Assembly: GCA_963920665.1 (NCBI GenBank) | Contig: OY987273.1 | Coordinates: forward strand, 1,490,501-1,554,500 | Direction of reading: 5' to 3' | From: Straminergon stramineum | Lineage: Eukaryota > Streptophyta > Bryopsida > Hypnales > Calliergonaceae | Length of the DNA: 64,000 nucleotides | In this document: piece after piece, positions 1-12,999 of the stretch | Layout of the letters: each line of letters begins with the position of its first letter | Position numbering within the stretch: position 1 is the stretch's first letter | Translations under genes and position numbers: made by a program | The notes under the pieces: model-generated | Told to the model about the DNA's origin: nothing | The model's database searches: none | Seen by the model: the letters and a program-made list of their open reading frames with translations, nothing else

Positions 1-1135
1 GCCAAAAGTATCCATCTTGAATGGATAAAAACATAAATTAGCATCTAACTAGGAGGTATCCTTGAGTCGAGGATAAATTTACATTACAATGTGATATACA
101 TTTTGTTAACAACCACCATTTCAATGTAGAATACAAGAAATAAAAGGTGTCTTTCTATTTCAAAGAATAAGACTATTGTATCATCTTTTCTAAATCATGA
201 AAAGTATAGAATATAATCATAAGCATCACTTAAATTAATTTTTTTATTATGAAACACATGATTAATTACTAAAACGTTATCATCAACTCGAAGATAATAT
301 TATATAAGAATACAAGAAAAATACAAATATTACCAATTCTTTTTAATCATTAACATAGGCGTCACAGAATATATCTTTGACTCGAAGATAAATAAAGTAT
401 ACAAGAAATATACGAAAATTACCAATTATTTCTAATCATTAACATAGGCATCATAGAATATAATATGAGTACATGCCTCATTCCATTGAACAATATAGAG
501 TATCATATTCACTTACCAAAAATAGAGATCCAACTACTAAACGAATTATATTATTATCATTCTCACCACCAACAACCGTTCTATGCATCTCAATACTTTA
601 CACTCTGTTTTAAGATAAATATATCCTCGAGTTGATGATAATTGTCAAATTAAGAGAACGAATAGAGGAGTCAATATTTGACGATAGTTATATTTAATTA
701 TGTTATAAATCTTCTGCATAACTACCTCCAATATATACCTCTGTATCTTTGACTCAAAGATAAATATTAGAACTACACAAATAGTATATTTTTATGAAGC
801 TTCTCTTGAATGAGGTAATTCTATCTTTGCCTCAAAGATAGACCAAAACATCCTATCATTTTGGATGTGTACTATAACGTCAACCTAATAATGTTAAAAT
901 GATAATACTCAATTCCATATTCTTCAATTATGTTCAGTCCATCTAAACTTTTCAAGATCTATCTTCGAGTCGAAGATATTTTAGAATACTAAAGACATAC
1001 AAATACCACTGAAACCCAATTGAACTATTTTCCAGAGGCTTTTCATTATAATAAATAAGATATATTTATCTTTGAGTCAAAGAAAAGATGTTAAGCAGGT
1101 ACTCATGATCCTCGAGTCGAGGATAATGTAGAGTC
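1..1135. repeat. Cluster of short dispersed palindromes (ATCTTYGAGTCRAAGAT type)
   Basis: Many copies of a short odd-centred palindrome occur in AT-rich DNA. Clear copies are TATCTTTGACTCAAAGATA near 744-762 (9-bp arms, 1-nt centre), CTATCTTTGCCTCAAAGATAG near 821-841, ATCTTCGAGTCGAAGAT near 961-977 and ATCCTCGAGTCGAGGAT near 1109-1125. Partial copies lie near 61, 285, 375, 610 and 1068. The same motif recurs at 40.6-43.0 kb around a ParB-like gene, so this is probably the edge of another copy of that element. No gene is visible here; the short open frames are chance. Confidence 0.7.
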
Positions 1136-4100
1136 ATATATTCCCCAAATTCATTATGATTCTGAAATTTATGGTGAGAATTACAATAACTAAAACATAT
1201 TCGGCCTACATCGAAGAAGAAGGAAAATGTACAATGCAAATTGCAGAATTCTATATACAATAAGTTCCAAGCAATAAACATCTAACTCAACAATTGATTC
1301 ATCTCTAATATGAGGACAACAGTGTGTATGTATACACAAACACTGCAAACATGAAACTGAAACTAATGAAAGCATACTGAAACGATATTAACTTATGAAA
1401 ATGCTCGTGCTAAGAATCCATGTGGATGCTAGTACTTCCCACAGACAAACAACAAATTATCGCAAAATACAAGCTCAAAGCCAGTGTTTGTCCAAAGATT
1501 AGAAGAGGTGACAATGGAAGAGAGACATGGGTAATTGAAGTGTGAAGTTCACATGCTTGCAAGGAGAAGTGAGACAATGTCAAAATGGTGGGACACATTC
1601 AACAGGAAGGCAATGAAACTTGAACGGTTTTAGTTTTGCTGGGATTAGGGGAGATGTACCTCATCGGTTATGGTGTAGTGACTTTTTGACGTCCCATTTT
1701 AAGGTAGATAACGTTGCTAACAGAGCATATATTAATCACATGAAATCAAATATATAGGTTTGCGGTTTCACTTACAAATATAGACAAGGAGAAGCATCTT
1801 TAGGGCATGTTTAGCAACCGCATTTTGTTGTGCAATGTAGAATGTTCATAAAAGTACTTCCTAATTTGGCATTTTTTAGATTCAAAATTCCCACCACACC
1901 AAGCATTCAGCCTTTGAAAATCACTCTCTTTTTTAAGCCAAGTGGTAGTGGTTTTGCGGGGGAACACCAAATTAGAATGTCATAGGTCCAATGAGCAATG
2001 ATGGCGAAATGTAGGGAATTCTTCACTATTATGTGTATAGGGTGTGGATCTAGGGTGTAGGGTTTGTCTTTAGGATTTATATTATGTTACAAAGGGTTTC
2101 ACAAATTCAAGTAACAAATTCAGAAATGGAGGTTGAAACTTGAAGGACCGAAGGCATTTTTTGTCAAAAAAAATTTAAGGAAAAAAAAGTATTCTTGACC
2201 TTAAACCCTAGAACAAAAAACAATTTTTAAAAATCTAATTGTAAGATCATAGACAAAACTTTCTAAGGTCATGTGGTATAATTTTCATCAAATCAAACTG
2301 TACACATTGAAAGATATTAGCATTCAAAATTGGACAAAAAAGTATTTTTGAAGAAGGTGCCTAGATTGCCCCCAAAATTGGATAGTCCATAACTTTCTCA
2401 TTACTAGTCCAAATTATAGAATAAATTGAAGTTTCACGTGTACACAAAAATATAATCTTTTTAGAATTTTTTTTGTAGAATTATTATGAGTTTTGGGTTC
2501 ATTTTTTGTTGCCTACCAATGTCCTTTTCTAGCTTATTGTGCCAAAATTTTGGTCATGGGCACCAATTGAAATAAAAATTATGTATCCATTAAACTCTTG
2601 CAAAACTTCACATTTTCAAATAGTTTATAATACATTCACTACAAATTAAGACAGTAAGAGTCTATCTAGCCCCAAATTGTCCGAGAAGGTGACAAAATGG
2701 TCCTTTAGGGGTACAATTCAATATGGTAGGCTTTAACCATGTCCCAATTTCTTTTAGGTGAACTATTTAGAACATTGACATTCAATCTTATTTTTCAAAT
2801 TGCAATGTGAACAACATAGAGCATGTTCCTAATTGAGAGATTTGGAAAGAAGTGAACAAAAACTTTAAGGAAATAAGTTTCTGGACGCAGAAGCTAAAAT
2901 TTTCTCATAAATTGGATAAAATTTACTAAAAACATAGGTTCAATCTATTATAGTACACAAGAATTTGAACTTTGTGTGTAAATAATATAAATACTTTAAG
3001 AAATAGAATGAAATAAGTCAAGGTTAAGGGTTATTGCATATAACCTAAAGAAGTATGCATAGTACATGATACTACTATTCAAGATGTATCTACCTTTAAT
3101 AGACATTTGTCTTCATTATTTCTTATTCGTGTTACATGAAACCATGCTATTATATGTTTTTGTCATTTATTTGCAATTTATTGTAACATTTTTTTCCTTG
3201 AGTTCATTATATACAAGTTTTAAATTTGTTCCTTGTGGATAATTATCTTGCTTCACATGAAAAGATGTACCTTTTAATGCAACCTTCATGTTAGTTGATT
3301 ATTCTAATTAGTTAGAATCAAAAATATTTATGGTAAATTTTCTATACAATTATTTATTTCAATGAATAACCTAATGCCAAAAATATGCCAACCAAAGTCC
3401 AAAATAGCATTTGTCAAATAGTCAAGGGAAATCATTGAAAGTTGTAATATAACTCTTTAGAATGAATTTCTTATAGATATTGTTCATCTTCCATACAATA
3501 ATATTGAATTCAATCCATTAGCATTGGATAGTGAATGATGATGAAATTATGGACAATCTTTCTTTTTGCTATTTGAACATTTACTTGAGGAAGAGATGTT
3601 TTAAATCAAAAATAACAAGTGAAGAACCAAAATTATTTTAGGAAGACTAGAATTCGTATAGTTCTAATTCATTTTCAAGGTAATTTTGAATGGTTAAGGG
3701 TTCCCTTATGTTTAGAACCTCCTTTTATAGATTGGATTTTTTGAAACAAAGATAGTGAACAAACCTAGAACTTTCTACTTTTAATACTTCATATTTTAGG
3801 TTGTTCATCCAAGTGTGTTGCTCGGAATTTTTGATTAATTGCAAATCTAAATTCGGTTAATGAATTTTACTAGATGAATATGTTGAAAATCATTTTTATT
3901 TAGCTTCTATTGTTTCTAGAAAATATTTTTTTGTAGTTACCATGACACTCAAAGAGATACTTCAAAAAAGAATTAGTAATGAAATATGTAATTCAAGTAT
4001 TTAGTCCGAAATCCAAAAATTTTATATGTATAATAGAACAAGAACTTCTTTCAAGCAAGACCAAATCAATAATGGCTATATTGAAGTGTTAAGGAAGTCT

Positions 4101-5062
4101 ATTTCATGAAATCATTTCTTAAAAATTAAACTATTTAAATATATGAGTAATGTAACTTAGGATCTCAATTGATCTTGTCATCACTTTATGTACTCACCTC
4201 TTTATTTATTTTATTGGAAAATAAAACCACATAAATTTTAAATTTCATGTACATCTTATTTTCCAATAAGTGCCCCAAAACAATTTAATGGCATACCCCT
4301 ACAATCAAGCTTTAGGGAAATTACTCCACCAAAAAACAAATAGGAAGTTCCTTTTGAAAATATTCAAGTCCAAATATAAGAGGAATGCAAGTAGTGTCCA
4401 AGATTTATAATTTCCTTTATAGGATATTATATTAGATGATTTCATAAATTAATGAAATTTATATAAATTAGTGAAAGCAATGAACTCTTTTCGAAAAAAA
4501 CAATCATATTAAAACTTAATATAAGCGTATTTTATCTATCTACAATTTTGGTCATTTATAAGTTCTTCAAATATAGGAGGGACTTCAATTTCCTACATAG
4601 TACATAAATCCTAAAAAATTAATCTATTATATAATTAAATATTTTATGAAGTATAATTTTATTATTTATCATTACCTACGAGAATTAAGGTTCCTAATTT
4701 CTTATATATTCTATCAATGAAGAAAAAATAATTAACAACCTTTAGGATGTACTTCACACTAACAAAGATGGACTTGTTTAATTTGGAAATATACCTTTTG
4801 GAGGTTTACAAATTTGATGTCTTTCATAAAACTTAACTTCTAATTCAAAATATAAAGAATCCCAATACACACTGGATATTTGGCACTCTCTTATGAACCT
4901 AGGACAATTAAAAACTTTCAAATGGCCAAGCATATAGATAGGAACGTAACACTCTTTGGACTATTGTACTAACTATGCATGTGCTACAAATCTTCTAAAG
5001 CCCTCAATTGATGTCTTTGCCTTTGAACAAGTTCCTTTCTATTAGTAAAATGAACTCAAGGA
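1136..5062. other. AT-rich intergenic stretch with no recognisable gene
   Basis: This stretch is AT-rich with dense stops on both strands. I see no conserved coding block, RNA gene or terminal repeat. It may hold decayed repeat sequence, but nothing can be named. Confidence 0.6.
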
Positions 5063-5071
5063 GCCCAAATG
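5063..5071. repeat. 9-bp target-site duplication of element A, left copy
   Basis: GCCCAAATG here is identical to 38375-38383 and sits directly outside the terminal inverted repeats of element A. Two further bases (GA) before it also match, probably by chance, because element B and E share the 9-bp size. Confidence 0.85.
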
Positions 5072-5148
5072 CAATGACACTAGCATGTGAGCTTGGAGCC
5101 ATGAGCTTGTGAGTTGTGAGCATAGAGCCTGTAAGCCTAGAGCCCCCT
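5072..5148. repeat. Element A left terminal inverted repeat
   Basis: It begins CAATGACACTAGCATGTGAG and continues as short degenerate GTGAGC/GAGCC repeats. It pairs imperfectly with the reverse complement of 38327-38374, which contains GCTAGTGTGTGAGCC and GAGCTTGTGAGT. The E right terminus, read inward, is almost the same sequence, which marks this as the transposase-side end of the family. Confidence 0.8.
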
Positions 5149-5228
5149 AAACTTTTTTGGGGCAACTTTTTGCCCCCAATTTGTTTTTTCATTTTTTCCC
5201 CCAAAATAGAGAAAAACTTCCTATTTTT

Positions 5229-5290
5229 AGTAAATATTGTGACCTATGACCATGTCCCCTAAAATTGTGGATTGTGGAATGAGTTGCTCT
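5229..5290. promoter_or_regulatory. Subterminal motif, element A left end
   Basis: GACCTATGACCATG (5241-5254), followed by ATTGTGGATTGTGG, is a copy of a motif with consensus GACCTATRAYCGTGG. The motif appears just inside all six ends of elements A, B and E, so it is a candidate transposase or companion-protein binding site. Confidence 0.55.
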
Positions 5291-5699
5291 TATTTCTTCT
5301 GAAATTGCTTATTACTATGGGAAAAGATTGTCAAATTTTATTGAAAAGTTGCACCACTTAGTTCAATGATTACAATGGGAAATATGCTAGATGGTGTGAG
5401 TATTACAATTAGATGTCATTTGGGCACAACTTAGTTGCATTGTTTTGACTACCTAATTTGAATACATAGGATATAGGGGTCTAAATATCCTAGAACAATT
5501 GGGATTTTTCATATAAGTTTGTATAAGTGCATATGTGTAGGGTGAGTAGAAAACCTCAAGGTTTGTATGAGATGATGACTAGAAACCATGGTGGATTTAT
5601 GGTCGACATTTGACTCAAATCTTAAGTTTTTTTACTTCACATAATTTACAATTATAAAATTCATTTTTCTTCATAATTGTAAGAACTGCCAAATGTTGA

Positions 5700-5990
5700 C
5701 ATGCTCCCTAAATTAGAGAGAATGGAGAAAGTAAATGAAATGTGAAAAGAAAAAAACCCTAGGGAACCGAAAGAATGAGGAAAGGAAAAAAATGGGAGAA
5801 AGATAAGAAAATGGATAAAGCCAAGAAAATGGAAAAAGAAAGAAAGTGGGGAAAGAAAAAAAATGGGGAAAGGAAAAAAAATGGGAAAAAAAAATGGGGA
5901 TAGAGAAACTAAATAAAAATGGCAATGAAAAAATTGGGAAAATGAATGGGAACACATTGGAAGTAAAAAGACTATGAAGAAGTTTTGAAA
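5700..5990. repeat. Purine-rich low-complexity tract
   Basis: About 290 bases are made almost entirely of G and A on the plus strand (GGGAAAAGAAAAAAATGGGG-like units). The complementary strand reads as open frames rich in Phe, Ser and Pro, which are composition artefacts and not genes. The tract lies between the left terminus and the transposase C-terminus of element A. Confidence 0.7.
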
Positions 5991-6204
5991 ATAGGAAAAA
6001 TACTTAGAAATATAGTCATTCAGATGAACTGGCAACAAAGCACTTCACTTATGAAACATGCTTGTATATTTCATGAATGCATTAACATTTTCTCTCTGTA
6101 TGCTGCAAATCATTTCAATCACAATATATGTAAATGAATACTATATGATTGAAGTACACGGATAAATGTAGCCATGCCTATTTTGGAATTGTAATGATTT
6201 CTGC

Positions 6205-9200
6205 TCAAACTAGGAGGAGCTTTAGTTCATTGAAGCTATAACTAGGTGCCTGAATGAATTTATCTTCATGGATATCCATCTTGAAGAAGTACCTATACAA
6301 GTAGTATAGGTGTTTGCAATTCCCGTATTGCTGTTGACCTCCAACAATTGAAACAAACATATTCACAAAGTGAGGGCATGTGCATGTAGGGAATATACCC
6401 ACTATAATTTGATAGATGTTTTTGTTAGGGTTTGTCCATGTCTCAAGCGCCACTATTGCACCAAGGCCCTGAAAAAGGAGCAAGGTCACTCCTACAATTT
6501 GTCTTCTAACATTTCTTGCACTTTCCCACTTGTTCCATTGTTCAGTAGTTGGTGCATTGACTATCCTCCAAATGATTCGGTTGTTCCTAACCGTTGGATA
6601 TGCATCCAGGTTCTTGGGCCTTGTTTGGTCATATAAGATGATCTGGAAAACCGTTGACATGGTAAAGAGTTGTTGTGGTGACAATGTCGGCCTTTCTTGA
6701 AGGCGGAAACCTGCATGTTGTAGCAGCAGAGTCTCCTCCCTATTGAGGTTGGTTCCACTTAGAATGGGCCACACCTTTGGTACCTCAAGCCAATCAATGA
6801 CCCACTTCCTTTTTGTACCTTTCACACATCATTCAATGTTGTCCAAATAGATCCAGAAGTCCACCACCACCTCCCACTTGCTCCCGTAATCTTCTTTTCT
6901 ACCCCGATAGGTTGGAGTTGGTGTTCCCTTCCTTCCTCTTGCAATGTTGGAGGTGCACCTAATGTTTGACGTCCGTTGTTGAGTGTGGCATTTTGCATTG
7001 GACTTGTGGCTAATCCTAGCAATGTGCCACTTGGAGGTGTCATAGTTACTTTCGAATGCAGTTGTGACATGTTTAGGATTCTAGGTTTGAGGATATTCAC
7101 TTGGGCCCTCCAAAGATTGAAGAGAAGCCGTTGTGGACCTCATTCGCACACATGGCTAAGAGAAGTTGACTTTGTCTAGTCTATGTGAATCTCCGACATC
7201 ACCAATGGGTATGTCCAACTTCCTCTTGGTGCTCCCAAAAATTTCTTCTCCTTCCAAGTGTGGTATTCTTGTTTCCACCCCCTCTACTCTAAGCAATGTG
7301 TTCAACACTTCTGCGATTTTTGGGGGACATCCACTTCGTCTCGCAGCTTTGAGTTTGAGATCCCTTTTGGATGGCCTCGATCTAGATGCATGTCCTCTAA
7401 GGTATGCCCAATAGTTGGTCATTTGCATCCATGCACAAATGCTGTCATCGCAAGTTGCGTTGAAGAGGTTAATTCCTTGCTTTCACGACATTGGAAGCCA
7501 TTTGTTGTGAACTGTTTCGAACAAATTGCAGAAAGGTAGGTTTGTCATCTCCTCCAAACTCAATTTCTACAAATCCATCCATCCATAATACATAAGTGAG
7601 AACATCCAATTTTGTATCAGAGGTTTAATAGCCCATGTGATCATCTTGGACTCATTGCAAATGTATGAATCTCATTTGCGTACACAAGAAGACGTTCATG
7701 AATGTAAAAATACTAAAGAAATTCTTTTCTCTACAAAAGATCACTAGATGAGATGTTTACCTTGAAGGAAAAAGACTGACATGAGATTCTCAAGAGGAGG
7801 TCCAAGAGCTCCTTCTTAAGTAGGAGTCTCTAAAAAAAGAGTAACATTTGGTAGCCCAAAACCTTCAGTTGGATCCAACTAAGGTCTGGATGCCTTGTCC
7901 TTGAACCCCTCATTTGGGTTTCCCCTTACATGCTCATCAATAATTTCATAAAAGTAAAAGTAATTCCTACTAGAATATTCTCAATCAGAGTCGCCATGTA
8001 CATGCCTCTAAGTTTGGAGGGTTCACCTCTATTTTCCAACAACCGCTTTAGATAGAAGAAAACATGTACTTCAAAATCAAATTACGAAGTCACTTACCAT
8101 AGTCATGAAGCCTTCCCACTGTAGGTATTGAAAATGCCAAAAGGCGAGCTAGTGGTCTAAGTAATGAAGATCTTCATTTCTTGTAGCACCCAACAACAAC
8201 CACCAAGATCGAATTGCAAGGTATCGAGTCTTTGCTTCTTCGACAGTCTTGGATACTTTGTATTGTTTGCAGCGGATAATGTGTTGTTGGAATGCTTCTT
8301 TGATGTGCTTTTGGGTATGCTTATGCAATGAACTACTCCAATGTATCAAACACATCCTCTCCCAGTTCTCCATTTTCTCATTAGGCAACCCACTTCCATA
8401 GACAATTTGTGTCGCATTCCAATTAGCCATTGCACTATCTACCATGAATCTTTTGAAGTTGGTGTGCTCCACCCCATGTCTTGCTTTGATTGTGTTTAGA
8501 GATCTCTAGAATTGGACTTGGATCTCTATGTTCTCCGACTACATATTGCAGGTGGCCATGGTCATGACTTTTTTATACTCTACATTGTACACGTGGCATG
8601 CCATGGTGCTCCACTCATTCACTTGTCTGACGTGGTCAAACATTATCTATGCGTTTTGTAAATTCCCTCCTGGTTGCATTCATTTGACGAAGTCCACTCC
8701 ACTTCTGGGTCCTTCTATGAGCATTTTGAAGAGGTAGACCTTCTCCTTTCCTAGTCTTGGGAAGACACTATCATTTATGAACTCGAACTTTGACTCTTTC
8801 TTCATTGTTATAATGTTGTCGATGACCCCTCCCTTGTTGTTGGACTGAAACGACAATATAACATTCCTAATGTTCGGACTGCTAAGATATTGGAATCAAT
8901 CCATGACTTCCTCTAGTTTTTCTCCCTTCAACATCTCTTTCTCTTCCTCACCATTGTGAAACAAATAGTTTGTGAAGAACTTTTTGCTAGCGGAGAGAGC
9001 AATAGCAAAGTTGTTGGCCGTGGGCGTTTTGGCCACCTCCCATGCAATGAGTCTTGAGATTTTCTCTGTGGAGTCTCTATACACGCCCTTCACTACATGG
9101 TGCATATGATCTTTGAAGTGTATAGCAGCCATGGTCATTTTTTCATTATCGCAATATACATAGTATATTCTAGAATCACATGTATTCAAGCACATGGGGG

Positions 9201-10155
9201 GGCTCTTGCAAACTTTGCATACTAGAGTACAATCTTTGGAAGGACTCCCCCCTTTAATAAAAGGAAAGATAGTGTAACCAATCTACTTTATTTTGTTCAT
9301 TTTTCGAAGCCCTCTTTATATAATCATAGTCTGGATTTTAACAAGCAAGGTGTCCAGCATAGTATGACTTACAGAACTTGAGGTTGTCGAAGTTGTGAAT
9401 GTTCGTGGTCATCAGCTTACACCAGGTGTGTCTGTCGTACTGCCTATCCATTCCCTCTAGGTTCTTGGCTATTGAGGAAGAGGACGTGGATTGACATGGA
9501 GGGAATTTGAAGATGATGTCCTTGTTGAAATGTGTGGGCAAGTACTGCACACAGTGGTGCTTCACGACGTTGACATCCACATTAGACAATTCATTCTGAG
9601 AACGTCGCACAATCACCAATCTCTTTAAGCACTCCATTATATTGACCTGTTGAGTAGGAGATGGGTGCATATGAGGATGTGACAATTGAGATGAGGCTAG
9701 ACTATTGGAGGGTGTGTTTGGTTCTGAGTGTATAGAAGCCTTTTCCCTCGACTCAAAAGGGATTGGGCATTGTTGCTTTTCAAGCATCAAGTCAAGTGAC
9801 TCACCTTTCGATTCACTCAACAATTCCATGATGGATTCTAATTTCTCTACCTTCACTGATCATAGAATTGTACTATTGGAGAGCACCTGGAGGACCTCAT
9901 GAGGACTAGGTGACACCATGCGTGCAACGTATAGCATGTCGATTGTGGAGTTATCTGACTATCTAGACTCTTGACAACTGAAATGGATTGCACCATTTCA
10001 CCTGATTGAGACAATTTTTCCTCTTCAATGTAGATGGAGGACTCCACAAATCTAAAGTGGACGTGTAGGAGGTGATTCATAACTTTGGCCCATTTTCCCT
10101 CGTCTACGTGAAACACCAAAGGAACATCTTGACCATGCACTCGAACATAAGCCAT
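6205..10155 (-). pseudogene. MULE transposase relic, element A
   Basis: This is a DDE transposase of Mutator type, broken by stops and frameshifts. Reading from 10155 downward, the N-terminal block begins MAYVRVHGQDVPLVF and resembles the same block in B and E. A Ser/Pro-rich linker follows (9856-9400), then a damaged Cys/His zinc-binding region (about 9390-9100). The DDE core has MFDHV (first Asp, codon near 8635), FMVDSAMANWNA (second Asp, near 8430) and CLIHW, the C/DHW motif. A conserved block with VHNKW follows near 7490, then a basic stretch (SRPSKRDLKLK, near 7380) and KVNFS near 7165. The C-terminal piece (6205-6825) carries a SWIM finger, CTCPHF...CKHLYYLY. It faces away from the companion gene. 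Family assignment is firm; the exact exon structure is not. Confidence 0.85.
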
Positions 10156-10741
10156 CCTCGTGAAATAGAGGTAGGAGCTGGTAGAATTCTAAAGGCATCA
10201 GGACTTTGAAAATAGTGAAGGCAACCAAATTTTGTGGCGTGATGTAGTATCATACTTTCGTGAAAGTTAAATTTGAGTGAGCAATAAGTGAATTTCAGTA
10301 TGTGTGTTAATTTTTCACCTTAATGAGGCGCTAAATTCCACCGCCAGAAGAAATTGTATTGTGTGCACTACCATCTAGAGTGTCCTTTATTACGTTTTGG
10401 GGATTGTAGACGAACTAAAACTGCCCAAGCATTGAATTCCTACCATCCTCTAAGTAGATGCTAGAGCTTCCACCCCTCAACATTGGAAGTCGGGCAAAAT
10501 TAATGTCAGCATATGTTTTTGAAATCGCCGGATTAATTTAATTGTCCCTTTCCGATGCATTCAAAGGTCTACCATGAAGTGTAGTTAACGTCCTTGACGG
10601 CTATGGGTAGATATTCATTAATGGAATTCACATCCTATGCATATGTAAAACTCTAAAAGAGCTTGAACCATTTGATAAGTCTATTGTGGCTTCCTACAGG
10701 ATCTCGTTTCAGTTTGTTGGTTTCTCTTAGCTTGTGTAGAG

Positions 10742-11099
10742 GAGAAGAAGGTCTTATGTCAATTTCATTCCCTCCATACTTGTAGAAACATGGAGAGTTG
10801 AACTTTGAGTCGATTGATGTGAGGAGTCAAAAGAGGCATCATAGTTTTTATTTCTCATCATCTAAGGCGCTCAAGAAGTCTAGGATGAACAAAAAGAAGG
10901 TAGTGTCCAAGGTTTCTTAGTCCACCCTTGGAGAGTTGAGGAAGTCCCTTCGTTTTGGTGGAGGAAGTACTACAAGAGAAGAAGGCACTACATTGAAGAA
11001 TGTTGTTGTAAGTCATGAAATGCAACAGGAATCAGGAGGTGTCCAAAATCAAGGAGAAAACAATTGCATCGCTACTGTGAGTATTTCAATCATTTGTTC
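10742..11099 (+). pseudogene. Possible 5' exon of the element A companion gene
   Basis: One plus-strand frame stays nearly open with two stops. It has coding-like composition: a segment with RHHSFYFSSSKALKKSRMNK, then RKSLRFGGGSTTREEG and VVVSHEMQQESGG. It lies upstream of, and in the same direction as, the companion gene. I do not recognise a domain and found no clear counterpart in B or E, so it could instead be unrelated captured sequence. Confidence 0.25.
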
Positions 11100-12410
11100 T
11101 GTTTCTGCTTTTGACTTTCATCTCTTTATAGTAGTCCTTTTATATACCGAAGAGATACGACTCCAATAATCCTAAACCCTAACATCTATGCCAAAGCGAA
11201 TGATTAGAATTGTCAAGCAATAGATTTTCATGAATACAATTCTAGTTGGACCTCAAATAGGAACAAGCTCAATGAGATATGTTAGAATGGAATTTGAGAT
11301 AGGGAGAGGATTATAGGAGTAGGATTAGGAATTCACAAAGTTTAATTGCACCCAAATCAATAAATTCTCCATCACATTGTCTTTGAATACTTCATGATGC
11401 TATCAAGGACCCCAAATGAAATTGAAAATTGGAATGTCGCATATCCACCAATATTCGAAGAAAGGGTTCTAGGGAATTAAACCAATGTTCATTTTAAGAA
11501 GCATAATTATAATTTAGCTATGAAAACATGAAGATGTGAAGTAGAAACTGAGTGAAATTTAGCCAAATCACTTATTGTTGGTGGCCACTCCGTCAATTAG
11601 CCACATTCTCACGTTGCCTCTAGTTGATGCCGTGAGCGACTCAGCGTGGTATGCCTTCATTGCATCACGTCGTCGCAACGCTAGCAGTTCACCACTTCGA
11701 CACCATGCCTCATCGTCAAGCATGGGCTCATCCACCTGGCCTGTTCATCATCATTAGAAAACTGAAAGAGTGATTGATTATTGTTGAAGTGGATGGACTT
11801 TCTAAATCAAGCTCCAGGTTAAGCCGAGAGTGATGCAAGCAAGATTGACCATAGTGGATTCACCTTGATGACTGTGCAGCCACCAAAGTCGTGGGTTAAC
11901 GTAGCCTCACTCATTGCCATCCTTTTGGGGATTTCCAATCCTGAAGATGCCCTCACTATATGGCGACAATGTTGGTCCAATGATCATTGCTCGAGGACCT
12001 CTAAGGTCACAGCCTCATCCATCGCAAATCCACCATATTTCCAACAGACACAAGCTCGTGGCCTTGAGGATCCAGAGTTTTGCAATTTAGAAGTTCACTC
12101 TCAAATTTGTAATCACGATGCATGCGTAGAGGAGGAGATGGCACAAGAGATGAGGACTACTTGAAGTCATGCCAAGGATGGGGACAAGGAAGAGGAGGAA
12201 AAGTCGACACCACGACCACACAAAGTTAGCATCACTAGCAAGGTAGCCATCTCATGCAATTCTCACACCTTGTCTCAAATGTTTTTTGAGCCTACCATTG
12301 TGCAATCCAATCAAGCTTGTCCCTCTTCTAATGCCTCCGAGGTCACATCCTTTTCAAGAACAAGCTTAGTCATCTCGGAAATGGCTTCGAGAACTGAGTT
12401 TATGAAAATG

Positions 12411-12910
12411 AGACCCTTGGTTTTGAGATTACTTGCAAGAGGGCTTCAGAAGCTTGTAGTGTGGGTGTGCACACCAAGCGTGACGAATGTGAGGCTTGTG
12501 GTGGGTGCGACTGCCACCCGCCACTCGCCACCCGGCCTTTTCCAATTTTTTTTTGGCTTCTTGCTGTGTGATTCTCTTAGGCTGGTGTTGTTGCCTCTGG
12601 AGCTGGGGCCATGCCCATAAGTCACTGGGATTCCTCATCACGCCATTTCCCAAACAAATCAGTTTTGTAAAAAAAAAGGGTCCCATTTTGAGGGGGTCGA
12701 GCTGACCCTCTCAAAATGGGACCCCTAGTTTTGAGATTACCCATGAGAGGGCTTGGGAAGCTCAAAGTGTGGGTATGCACACCAAGCGTGACAAGCACAA
12801 GGCTTGCGATGGTCGCGGCTGCCACCTGCCACCTTGCCTTTCCCATTTTTTTTTGACTTCTATCTGTGTGACTCTCTTAGGTTGGTGTTGCTGCCTTTGG
12901 ATTTGGGGAT
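12411..12910. repeat. Two-copy direct repeat in element A intergenic region
   Basis: A block of about 200 bp starting near 12411 is repeated from about 12719 (period about 308). Shared segments include TTTTGAGATTAC, GTGGGT(A/G)TGCACACCAAGCG, GCCACC and TGACTCTCTTAGG-like sequence. Each copy contains the dyad GTGTGCACAC or a near match. A hairpin separates the copies. Elements B and E have unrelated repeats in the same relative position. Confidence 0.75.
12679..12722. repeat. Hairpin: inverted repeat GTCCCATTTTGAGGG / CCCTCTCAAAATGGGAC
   Basis: Two arms of about 15-17 bases are separated by a short loop centred on TCGAGCTGA. The pairing is almost perfect. It sits exactly between the two direct-repeat copies of element A. 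The arm sequence resembles the CCATTTTGGGGG arms of the palindromes in element E. Confidence 0.8.
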
Positions 12911-12999
12911 TATTCTTTGGATTATCTTTTCCTTGATTTCTTCTAGTATCGTCTTTGAAACCAAGGATTTTATGGACAGAGTAGAGTACTATCCAATTT

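Larger units (their letters stand above)
10156..12999. other. Divergent intergenic region of element A
   Basis: This region lies between the start of the minus-strand transposase and the first firm exon of the plus-strand companion gene. It should hold both promoters, but no clear TATA box or start site can be assigned. It contains a possible degenerate exon (10742-11099), a two-copy direct repeat (12411-12910) and a strong hairpin (12679-12722). Short open frames at 11575-11757, 11865-12164 and 12270-12620 have no recognisable match in elements B or E and are not called as genes. Confidence 0.5.

Noticed and set aside
5661..6038. Open frames of 125 and 80 residues rich in Phe, Ser and Pro on the minus strand
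   Set aside because: They come from a purine-rich low-complexity tract; no domain and no homologue in the other MULE copies.
11575..12164. Two open frames (60 and 99 residues) in the element A intergenic region
   Set aside because: No counterpart in elements B or E and no motif; they could be captured sequence, but this cannot be supported.
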